Positions 46,665-57,007 of a stretch of DNA of 64,000 nucleotides are shown here, in pieces. This stretch comes from Rhizophagus irregularis (taxonomy: Eukaryota > Glomeromycota > Glomeromycetes > Glomerales > Glomeraceae): NCBI RefSeq assembly GCF_026210795.1, contig NC_089458.1, forward strand, positions 2,372,001-2,436,000, read 5' to 3'. The notes below the pieces were generated by a model that searched no databases, was not told the DNA's origin, and saw only the letters and a program-made list of their open reading frames with translations. The position numbers and the translations under genes were made by a program. The first letter of the stretch is position 1; every line of letters begins with the position of its first letter.

Positions 46665-47606
46665 AAGTGCGCTGTTTGGCAATCGTTCTTCACTGAATTC
46701 ATTGTCATTTATATTATAGTCTATACCACTTTCATATTCAAGCGATACAGACGGGTCACTTCCTAACAATTCGTTACTTGACAATAATAACCTTAAAGAA
46801 AAGAAAAGGAATTTTTAAGCGCTATATTCAGATATTTTTGTAGAAAAATATATATATATATATATTAGAAATGCATTGTCAATTTATTACATACATAATC
46901 GCGTCAAAAATTTCTCATTCCTCCTTAACTAGTTCCATAGGCTGTTGAATTATAAATTAAGTTTATAATTCAATTTATATATTGATAATACTCGATAGAT
47001 TTATTTTATACCCGTGCATTAAGTTTAGTTCTTCAATCCAGTATCGAGCTTTTTCACGTGGTGGGATATTTTCCACTAAAATTCCAATCTTTTTTTTTTT
47101 TTGAATGAGGAGGCCAATCTGCTTCTAAAATGTAAAACATTTGCTCGCGCCAATAATTCTGGCCCAGTCTGATAATAACAAAGATTCTGCCGCTACTTCA
47201 ATTTACTTCTGACGTTTCTAAAATTATTATATACAAAGTTTATTAATAATTTAATTTAAATATTTTATTATATTAAAGACTGTTTTCAATATCATCGATA
47301 TCATCGTCTTTTTTCTTTTTTTTACCTCAGCTACACGAACAGCATCTTTGATATAAAACTTCCGTATATTTATATCGTACGTTTTAGGTTCGAATACACA
47401 TAACAATATTGTTTTACAGCGGGATATTTTTCGAGAATATTATAAATTATCTAAATTCAAGATGGGTAACTGATAAGAATTCAAATTCCTCCAATAAAAA
47501 AAAAGTTAACAATGAAGAAAGACGCGTATAAAAAAAACTACAGTTTTTTGTTCCTTTTTTACGTTTATACCATTCAAATAAACGAAGACGTTGTTCTTTA
47601 TTCATT
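46665..47606 (-). pseudogene. Unrecognised, probably decayed multi-exon gene
   Basis: Several minus-strand stretches look coding: an ATG at 47606 opening MNKEQRLRLFEWYKRKK, then YNILEKYPAVKQYCYVYSNL (about 47430), IKDAVRVAEV (about 47330), NYWREQMFYILEADWPPHSK with VENIPPREKARYWIEEL (about 47160-47030), and LLLSSNELLGSDPSVSLEYE with INDNEFSEERLPNSAL up to a stop near 46665. Splice-like signals sit between some of them, but the linking stretch near 47200 is closed in all frames, so the gene looks broken. I do not recognise the family; transposon origin is possible. Confidence 0.4.
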
Positions 47607-47783
47607 TTATGTACAGTATGTAATATTAAAACAAAGAATAAAGTAAAAGTTCTGGACTTTTATGCGAATTTTTTATATAAAATATGTTGAAAAGCATAAA
47701 TTATCAATTTAAAATATAAAAAACGCGTGTTGTATAATCATGAAAATGGACTGGCTTAGCTGGCTTTTTAGGGTGGGTTTGTA

Positions 47784-48064
47784 CAGGACCTGGAAAACTA
47801 TATATAAAGGTTACCGCCAAAAAATCAAAAAAAAATAGGAGTGCGAACCATAATATGATTGGTTGTTTTGCTGTTTACTCACATGTATCTATTTCAAATA
47901 TAGTAATAGGGCCAAGAAAGGAAAGATTTTCCCAAAAAAATTCTTATTGTTGCGAACCAACACGTGACTTTTACTAATTAATTTGGCGGTGACCTTTTTG
48001 AAAATTAATTATAGCCTCGAATCATGTTTGGCGGTAACCCCTATTAGAAGTTTTCCAGGTCCTG
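47784..48064. mobile_element. 281 bp inverted-repeat element with 6-bp flanking repeat
   Basis: The ends are inverted copies of about 37 bp beginning CAGGACCTGGAAAACT and continuing to GGTTACCGCCAAA, with about six mismatches between arms. The same six bases TTTGTA flank it on both sides (47778-47783 and 48065-48070), which looks like a target-site duplication. The interior does not code. The CAGG terminus recalls hAT-like MITEs, but those make 8-bp duplications, so the superfamily is left open. Confidence 0.78.
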
Positions 48065-48068
48065 TTTG

Positions 48069-48500
48069 TACACGGTGAAATTCGATATAATGGAACCATC
48101 CGTTCGAGGGTAAATTAATTATAGATTATGATAATCCGTTCCAGACCCCAATTCCGATATACTATTTTATTAGTACAGTATATCCTCTAAGCTTTTGGCC
48201 TGTATAGAATAAAAATTTATTAAATATAATATATATGATACTCCTATCTATTCTAATCTTTGCAATTTAACAATTAACTTCATAATAACTACTATTATCC
48301 CGACTTTAACAGGCTGAAAAGTAGAAATCAAAATTTCAACTGGCTAAAGACTAGAAAGAAATTTTTTACCTATAAAAATTCCGGTTATTTTATTTTATTG
48401 ACGGTCAGTATGGAATATTAAATGATACTAGTCTACTAGATACTAGAAAAAATCTACAATTTTCATTGTACACTGTGAAATTCGATATACCGGAACCTTG
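48069..48500. repeat. Two direct copies of a pogo/Tc1-like terminal sequence
   Basis: TACACGGTGAAATTCGATAT at 48069 and TACACTGTGAAATTCGATAT at 48469 are near-identical and both continue with nGGAACC. GTGAAATTCGATATAxxGGAAC resembles the ends of Tigger/pogo elements. They are in the same orientation, 400 bp apart, so they are probably two truncated relics and not the two ends of one element. Confidence 0.5.
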
Positions 48501-49829
48501 ATAATAACGGAACATAAGTAAAGTCTTTGATCATGATTCCCCCAAAATAAAAACAAATTTATTTGTAATATTGCCAAAAAATAATTTTTAAACTAATGAG
48601 ACTTCCCATCGACACGACAGTAAAATCATTCAAAATTTTAAACCTAATATATATATATATAAGTTTCTGGGTCTTCGTAAATATACTTTAAACTGTTAAG
48701 TACCGTACCAATACATAATAAATTGTCATATGGTTTTAAAAAAAAAATAATTATAAAAAGGTCATACATATATATAAAGAATAATTACCGGCATCGATCA
48801 ACCAAGTCCTGGTTATTTACTCGGTAAAAGCAATCCCCAATTTTTTTTTAAAAAAAAATATAAAATGCAATTTATTATTATTGATATTATTAATATTTAC
48901 TAATACTTTATTTATTAAGAAAATAAAAAACTTTGAAGGAAATACAAAAAAAAAATATTATATATTTATAAAGTACCTAAAAAAGAAACTATATTTTTAT
49001 TTATTTTTATTTATATTGCCATAAAGTTTATTTTATATATAAAATATAAAAGTCTTTTTTTTAGAAAAACATAATGTATTTTTTTTTCTTGAATTTAGAT
49101 CTTTTGTAAGTTGATCTTTTTTTCTTAATAGTTGTAAATACAGTAAAATGTGTGTGTTATGTATATAAAGATAGATAATATATAGTAAAATGAAAAAGAA
49201 AAAATTGAAAGGAAAAAAAAAAGAATGAAAGTATGAAAAAATGATGATAAATATAAAACAATGCAAAAAAAAATATATAAGAGAATGTAAATGCTATGTA
49301 AATGAGTGAATGAATGAATGAATATATTGCAAATGAGTGTATGCTAAATGCTATTTAAAGTCTATAATATGCTACTTTACATTATGGTATTTATGTAAAC
49401 ATGAGATAAAAAAAGGTTGCGATGAAAAAGAATAAAAATCATAAAATTTTCATCTTTTCATCAAGTCTATGATATATACTTCTATGTTGTGAAAGGGGGG
49501 GGAGGAGAAAATACAATGGGAATGAAATTACACGTTTTAAAAAAAAAAGGAATTAATTACAAGATGATGAATTCTGTAAATGAAGAGGTTTTTTTTGAAT
49601 GTTTGATGCAAAATATATAAACAAATGTTATTTACGAAAATGCTTGTTTTTTTTTTAAAATGTTCCTTCTAAATTATTTCTATATAAAAAAAAGTCCAAA
49701 AATATTGCGCAATTTTTTTTTTTTCATGAGCGAAAAATGGTTTCAACAAAATGTCAACGAGTTGATTTCATTACGATTAAAATCATTTAAAGAAACGTCC
49801 AGCGATTCTATTCTATGAACATCAATTTT

Positions 49830-51002
49830 TTAGTAGATAGCGGTATGATGTTGCTGGGAGGTCAATACAAAAGTATCTAAAAGTTGAGTGTTATCAGGTT
49901 GAAGAAATTCTCTATATTCCAAATTATCTAAATTATCTTCTTCTTCGGTGATATTATAATAAGGACTATCACCAGAATCGATATGCATTGAATTTTCATA
50001 ATCGGTGGAAGAAATAATTGGAGGAGGTAATAAAGTATCATAAATTCCAGCAGCAGTATTTGAAGCGGTTAAATGAGGACTTGAATTTAAAGAAGAGAAA
50101 TCATTATACATTTTATTCCAATCATTTGACTCATAACGAAGAGGAGATGATGAACGATCACAAAAAGTTGGAGGAGTGCTTGGAAGAGAATCACCACTAG
50201 TCCAACTACAAACAGATTCAACAGAATTTGATCTGCAATGACCCCAAATAGCGGAAGCGGAATTTTCATTATGAGTAGGAGGATGAAAATTGACAGATTG
50301 ATTATAATCATCTCTTCTTAATAATAAACCTCTATTAAATTCTTCATTAATAAGTTTATTAGAATGAGGAGATTTCTTTGAGATAACCTTTGGAGTTTTA
50401 ATACCAGTAGGATTCATAGAATTCTTTTGTGATTTCTTTTTAGGAGCAAATTTATAATCAGGATATTTAATCTTATGTTCTAATTTTAATTGTTGAGCAC
50501 GATCTTTCCAAAATTGTTTAACATCATCAGATTCTTTATTCCACATTTGAGCAGCGATTACGGATACTAATTTATTATTCATACCAGGATTTTCAGCCAA
50601 AACTTTATGTTGCATATGTTCACGATATGCCATAAAACAATTTTTTGGGCGTGGAATATGACCGTTATTCTTTCTTTTTCTCCAAGAACTTTGAGAAGTA
50701 ATTTTATTATCAGAAGTTGATTTAGGGGCAATAAATTTAGGAGAAGTAGAAGAATTTGAAGAAGTGGAAGAAGTAACAGAACAAGTTGGAGAAAGTGGAA
50801 TTGGACCAGAATCAGAAGAACTTGGAGAATTTTCTGGATTACCATTCTTTGATACTAAATAAACTTCATATCCTTTTGGGATATGATAAATATCATATTC
50901 AGGTTTTTCTGTTGGAGCAGGAGCTATCTGACGAAGTTTCGATGATGATGATGATGTTGTAGTAGAAGAGGTTTGTGTTTCCTGAACCGTAAATGTAGAC
51001 AT
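49830..51002 (-). CDS. HMG-box protein, MATA-HMG type
   Basis: A single-exon frame of 390 residues on the minus strand. The HMG box spans residues about 116-186: HIPRPKNCFMAYREHMQHKV, then NNKLVSVIAAQMWNKESDDV, then FWKDRAQQLKLEHKIKYPDY. The motif RPxNxFxxYR and the WxxES then FWxxxAxxxKxxHxxxxPxY pattern are those of fungal mating-type/Ste11-like HMG domains. A basic KKKSQKN patch follows. The N-terminus is Ser/Thr-rich and the C-terminal 200 residues are Ser/Asn/Pro-rich without a domain. It likely binds DNA in the minor groove as a transcription factor. Large families of MATA-HMG-like genes are known in Glomeromycotina; whether this one acts in mating is unknown. The start follows a leader without other in-frame Met. 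Confidence 0.9.
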   Translation of the reverse strand: MSTFTVQETQTSSTTTSSSSSKLRQIAPAPTEKPEYDIYHIPKGYEVYLVSKNGNPENSPSSSDSGPIPLSPTCSVTSSTSSNSSTSPKFIAPKSTSDNKITSQSSWRKRKNNGHIPRPKNCFMAYREHMQHKVLAENPGMNNKLVSVIAAQMWNKESDDVKQFWKDRAQQLKLEHKIKYPDYKFAPKKKSQKNSMNPTGIKTPKVISKKSPHSNKLINEEFNRGLLLRRDDYNQSVNFHPPTHNENSASAIWGHCRSNSVESVCSWTSGDSLPSTPPTFCDRSSSPLRYESNDWNKMYNDFSSLNSSPHLTASNTAAGIYDTLLPPPIISSTDYENSMHIDSGDSPYYNITEEEDNLDNLEYREFLQPDNTQLLDTFVLTSQQHHTAIY

Positions 51003-54000
51003 GTTTTTTATAATATATTTGATATTTGATAAAAAAACTCGTTTTAATTTTAATTTGAAATTTTTTTTTCGCTCGCAGAGAAAAAAAAAAAAAATCTATA
51101 TAATTGTTTAATAAATGCGCAAAATATTGGACGAAATTCCAACAGTTCAAAATCAGGACTCTTTATATAATTTTAGTTCAAGAGTAATTATGCATAAGAG
51201 ATCCAATCAATTATCTGGTGAAACCGGAAATATAGTTTTTCATAAGTCTTTGTAGACTTTGTAAAAAATTTCTTATACATGATTAGATGAATCTGTCCGA
51301 CATTTTTAGAAATGATGATTACAATAAATATTAAACACAAAATTTATGCAACACAAATGATTATAACAAAGGGAGAAAAAATAAAGTTGATTCCACGCGA
51401 GAATTTTTATTTATTAAGGGGTTGGGATTTAATTATAGTCAATTTGTTTGTTGTTCATTTACGGTATCTCATTATTGCCATGTGTACATGTGGCAATAAT
51501 CTTATTTCCCAATTACTGTAATTCAATAACTTAATTCTTGTTATAATAAGAATTACGAAGATTTACATTGTACTACATTATACTCTAATTATTTTTAACA
51601 AAGAAGGACTTTTTTAGCTTTCTTTGTATTAAACCCCTTGTCTAATAATGTAATACGAGTAAAAATTATGATCGAATTTTAGAAATTGGAAGTTATAATA
51701 AGTAATAATAATAAAAAATAATAAAAACATCATTTAATGAAATTTACATTGAAAGGAAATTCTTTAAAAATTCAATTTTTTTTTATGAATATTGTATGAA
51801 AATCAATTTCACCAGTTTATTCACATAGTATTACGTTACAAAAAATTAAAACGTTAACGTTACAATAACATTTATTACATATATTTAGGATACAGCATTT
51901 TTAATTATGTTACACTAATACGTAATGCATAATTAATTGCTTTTAATGATGTTGAATGGTCAGATAATACATCACCTTTTTTTTTTAATACCTTAGTTAC
52001 ATGTAATTTAGCAACGTTACTTTCTAAATTTATTATTTATTTATAAATTTTAAACTGTAACTTTTAAAAAAACAAAAGCAAAAACCCTCACCTTTGTTTT
52101 TTTTTTTTGATTCTTTGTCTCTAATATTTCTTTGAAAAAAAAAAAGTGTATGAGAAGTATTAAAAAGTTTCCGATATTGTTTTTTGTTTTTTTCTTGTTT
52201 TACAATTTATTAATTCTTTGTAATATATTGTAAAAAAAGGATTTTCTCTCTTTTTTAATTGGTCGATTTAAAAAATAAGCATGAAATGAAACATGTAAAT
52301 ATGTGATATATATCGTAGACAATGAATTGATTGTAAAAAAAAATTGTAAACATTTGCACAATTGCACGGACTTAAGTCGTACACGGAAGAATCATGGAAA
52401 CGCGTCATCTTACTGCGTAAATATAAGAGAGAGAAATTTTGTTATTTTTGTTATTTTGTATTTTATATTTTTGTATTTTTGTTTTATGCATAAAATTAAC
52501 TTTTACTTTAATCAATTGTGTTTACTCAATTGAACTAATCAGTTTTCTTGATTATTAACGCTTCTTATAAAATTGTTTTAAATACAACGAAATTTTTGAC
52601 AAAGAAGGCTGAATTTCCTCATTAATCATTGGAGTATTGGAGTATTAATCTTTTTCTCCATGTAAGGATTTATAAAATGACCAAATTAGTTCGATTAAAA
52701 AACCACGCGTTTTGATAATGATGAAACGCGGCTTTTACACATAATGTGGTGAAATGATGAATTGATTTCATTAATAGCATTTATAGAAACAAAATTAGCC
52801 TAAGTGAAAGTTAATTACATATTTAATAATTAACTCACTTCTGTATTTAGTATGAACATGATTTCCTGTGTTAATTAATTTCTTCGGAATAACTATTTGA
52901 AATATTAATTCATATTACCAATAAAGTATTAATGTTAATTTAAAGAAAATTCTTTTGTAATTAATTAATTATGCGTATGTATGCTATTATGATTATTTTA
53001 GTCCGTCCATGTATTTTAGAAATTGTATTTTAGAACGTGTAAAAAAAAAAAAGTTATCAATTTATAATTTTGGTCTTCGATCTCTTAACCGGTGTATATA
53101 TATTTGAATCTTAACAAAGCTTTATACTTAATGTCGAAAATAAAGTCCTTGAGAGAAGAAAAAAAAAATAGTCTTTTACAAAAAAAAAGCGTAGTTGTTT
53201 GCTAAAGGAACACACACATAAGGGATAATTTGCCTTTTTCTTTTCCTTATTTCATGATCTGTTTAACATCTCTTTGATTGGTATGAAAGAAATTTTGAAA
53301 ATTTTGATTGGTTGAATTAAAAAAAAAAAAGAATTTGGAACCTTTATTCTAAAAGATTTGTTCTACATATTTAGAAATTTTTTATTTATGTTAACTCTAA
53401 CTTATAACTTTATCGCATTAAACCTTTATTAATTACTATACAAGTGAAAAAAAAAAACTATACTATAATTACTATAATTTAAATCCAAATGCGAAAATCA
53501 ATTGATTGAATATTTCGAAAATTTTAAACAGTAAAATTAAATAAATCCTTGATAGAAATTTTTATGCTCTACTTATACATTCATCCTTTAAAAGACAAAG
53601 AAGAAAATTTTTATAAATCATTTCATTTATCAACCTCTTTTAGAATTTCAATTTTTGTTTATTCTTTTTTTTTTCATAAATAGAAAGATATTCATTATCC
53701 CATGTCAAATAGATGATACAAATCCGGATCTCCGGATTTTAATCCGAATTCACTAAACTGTAAATACATATTATAATTTTTATAAACTACAACGTTTAGG
53801 TTGCATTTTTCCTGGAAGAGGAAAGGATTATACCAAGATCAATTGTTGGCTTTTATTTAATTGTTAGATCAGTTACAGCGAATAAACTAATAATTCGGGC
53901 TAATTTTAATAATTATAATTCAGACTAAAATGTCAAACAACAACTCTCAACGTTAAAACTTCTGTCCAGTCCGGCATTCCATAATAAACATGGTACTGAT

Positions 54001-56081
54001 GAAAAAATGGGTGTCGCACAAACTAACAATTAATCCCAATATCGATCAATTCTGGAGGTACATCTTAAAACTTATCGTCAAAGGCTCATTTATTAATTAT
54101 TAGCTCCTGTATTAGAAGAAAACTAGTTGTTATCAATAACAGTAGACATCAGATATCCCTTCGATATCTATGGTGCAAAAATAAAAAACGAACAATATAG
54201 AGATAATTAGGCCATTTTTCAACATATTTGATTACGAAGAAATGTCCTTTAGCGTCTTACAATTAGCTAATGTGTAATTTCACAATAATTTGGTATGTAC
54301 ATTTTTTCAGTAATATGTAACGTTTGCTGTCTTTTGAACGTATCTCTTAATATGTTCAAAAAAAACTGTACGAATATCAACCATACTAATTATACAAATT
54401 TGCTTCAGATTTCTCATATTCTTGTCCTGTAGTTGAATTTATTTATCTTGTAGACAGCAAGCGGTGAATGAGGAATATGACCGCATCTAGATTCACAGAT
54501 TTCGCTAAGAACCGAAAGAATTTTCATCGTCCGTACTTTAGAAATAAATAGGTCTTGAAAGAACTGTTGATTAAGTATCCCACAGTATATGCGGGTATCT
54601 TTTTTTTTATTCGAAATATTTAGTTCTCTAGAAACGTTATTTCTAAATTAATACGAAAAAGCAGAAAGGAAGTAGGCTTTGTAGTGATTTCTTATCCGTT
54701 TCTACAAGAGAAAGAAAAATATTAGTGAGTCTGAATGATATATCGTGGCTAAGAAACATATAAGAATTCATTCTAAGCAGCATGTGTATGGAGCGAGAAT
54801 CATTTTTTTTTCTCTTTCTAACTTTTAACCTGTATATTGTCATCTATCCAAGCTTGTGGACGAATAAATTATCCAAACATTAACTGATCCTGTCCCAATC
54901 TTGGATAAAATAAAAATGGTCATCAATTATATATGGCGGGAATTAGTTCTGCTGAAAGTTTATGCTCTTCGCCTTCCGTGATGTTAATAAATTCCTCGGA
55001 AATTCTGAATTCATTTCTTGAATAAAGGGTTCTGTACGCTTGTTGATGCTCATATCTATATGGATTTATCTGAGTTCTACATGTTTTATAGTTACATGTA
55101 TTAATATTCCCCTTAATTATTGATCTTATACATATAATTTATAAATACTGCAAATTTATTTCGAGGTTAATTATTTACGATAAGGTAGCTGACGTTTTTG
55201 GGAAAAGTAACGCAAATCAAGAGGAATATTGAGCAGAGCAGTTAAATCAATAAAGTTACTCTTTACAATTGTATATGGCTGACGTTCTTGAGAAATCAGT
55301 AATGGTGCAGTTAAGTCAATAAAATCCACTCTTATAATTTGTCTTCTTAACTATAAATTAAAAGTGGTTTATATTTACATTATATTATCAAAGAGAAAAT
55401 TCAAATTCAAGTATGCCAATCTCAATATAAATATCTTCATCTGTTGTTTGTTTTTGTTTCTTTTTTATATCACCCAAAGCTATTGGACTATTTTAATATC
55501 AGACTATATAAAAAGAAAATATTAGAGTGAGAAAGCATTTTCTAGAAAGTATTTTTTAGAAAGTATTGTAATAATCTGATCAAAAAGTGAAAAATCAAAT
55601 AACAGTTTAACTTCTTTGTTATATAAAGAAATATATAATTGATTTTCTTTCAGGATCAGCAGACCTTTATAAAAGAAGTACCAATTATGGCTTCTTGCAA
55701 AAATATAGATCCATTCTTATTAAAGTCACAATTAATATTAAAAAATCTGGCAAAACCAAAAATTTGGCTATTTTTATCAAGACAAATGCGTGATTTCCCT
55801 TTCTTAGAACTTCTACTGTGTAAAATTCGTCCGAGGTTTGGAATCTCTGCAATTGGTCTCTAGCCCAATTTCCATTAGGGCTATAAAAAGAGTATTGCAT
55901 TGGTCAGTGCTTGACGCGCCAGAAGCCCGCCGAATTATCAGAATCATGTGGCTTTGAAATCTGATGTCATTTGTATTACCTAAATTTAACCGATAAAAAA
56001 AAATTCACATAAAAATTTTCAACTTTCTCAAGAACGACAAAATTTTTCAACTACGACAAAATTTTCAACTTTCTCACGAAC
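51003..56081. other. 5 kb AT-rich intergenic region
   Basis: No supported intact gene. Coding-looking relics on the minus strand: about 54417-54540 (VRTMKILSVLSEICESRCGH) and 55690-55900 (MQYSFYSPNGNWARDQLQRF, EFYTVEVLRKGNHAFV). There is also an imperfect direct repeat at 55189 and 55279 (GCTGACGTT...GAAA...GCAGTTAA). The left part is the HMG gene promoter. Confidence 0.5.
55685..55900 (-). pseudogene. Coding-like relic, unrecognised
   Basis: A 71-codon minus-strand frame whose first 45 residues (MQYSFYSPNGNWARDQLQRF, then QTSDEFYTVEVLRKGNHAFV) have balanced composition unlike the AT-driven frames around it, then drift into hydrophobic low-complexity sequence. It is locally GC-richer (up to 55960). 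It could be a relic of a repeat-encoded protein. No domain is recognised. Confidence 0.3.
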
Positions 56082-56351
56082 ATGTCTATACCTTCAACAT
56101 GCACACTTATGGATTTTTACCGTGAAGCTGCAATTGAGGACTGGACGTGCATTAATTTGGTGGAACATTACCATGCGTGGTCAGGGAAAAAGAATCTTAA
56201 AGTAGTAATGGATTACATGAAAAAGGACCTCCGGACTATAAATCTAATTTTGAAATAACGCACAAAAGAAAGGCTCGAGAGATTCTAGACAATTGGAAGG
56301 TATGATCATTAGTAGGATAGATATTTGAACGGATTAAGATCTTAGTCTGAA

Positions 56352-56455
56352 CAGTGATAAACTCTTAGTTTGACGCTAAGTGCAAGCTGGGACTCTTGGT
56401 CTCCAGTGATGAACTCTTGGTTCGATGCTTAGCGCAAGCTGGAACTCTTGGTCTA
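56352..56455. repeat. 52 bp tandem repeat, two copies
   Basis: CAGTGAT(A/G)AACTCTT... occurs at 56352 and again at 56404 with about eight differences. It lies in the intron of the interrupted gene, just left of the CACTA element. Confidence 0.75.
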
Positions 56456-56591
56456 ACAAGGACAAGCACTTAATTCTATGCTTCTTTTTTCTCTATATTG
56501 TTGTGAATTGTTGTTTCTTGAAAATGTTTCTAAATTATTCATTTTTTTGTTAAGAACTGGCACTGGTCAAATGATGAAGAATCGGTGTATT

Positions 56592-56644
56592 AAGAGCCAG
56601 TTAAGAATCGGGACCAATCAGGTTTCGGTTCTTAACCGGCTCTT
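56592..56644. repeat. Subterminal hairpin of the CACTA element
   Basis: The 24-nt arms 56592-56615 and 56621-56644 are inverted copies (AAGAGCC.GTTAAGAA.CG..ACC) with four mismatches and a 5-nt loop, followed by a T run. It sits 31 bp inside the left terminus, where CACTA elements carry transposase-binding subterminal repeats. Confidence 0.8.
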
Positions 56645-57007
56645 ATTTTTTTTATCATTAAATAATCAGTATCCCGATAGGCCTATTGATTCTATTATAT
56701 AAGAAGCCGATAGATTCTAAACGTATATCAAATTTGATCAGCTGATAATAAGTAACAAATTGATTACCTTTCGGATTTCCCGATGACTAATAAATAAAGC
56801 AGCCGATACGTAGTCGTGATCTAGCCATTAATTTATAAATAAGCATCGGTAAAACATCACATGTCCGATAATAATACTGATAGAACATTGATATTAGACG
56901 GTGAGAAATTTAAAGGTTTAATAATAATTATTATATATTTATTTATTTGTATATTTATAATATTCATAATATAAAACATGATTGATATTACAGTATTATT
57001 ATAAATT

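Larger units (their letters stand above)
45831..49829. other. 4 kb intergenic region rich in small transposon relics
   Basis: No intact gene. It holds a TA-flanked MITE (46448-46640), a decayed multi-exon gene on the minus strand (about 46665-47606), a second inverted-repeat element (47784-48064) and two copies of a pogo/Tc1-type terminal sequence (48069 and 48469). The right third (48.6-49.8 kb) is AT-rich with homopolymer runs and contains the HMG-box gene 3' UTR. Confidence 0.6.

Noticed and set aside
47390-47405. B-box-like GGTTCGAATAC
   Set aside because: No A box or paired stems at tRNA distance. It lies in a decayed coding stretch.
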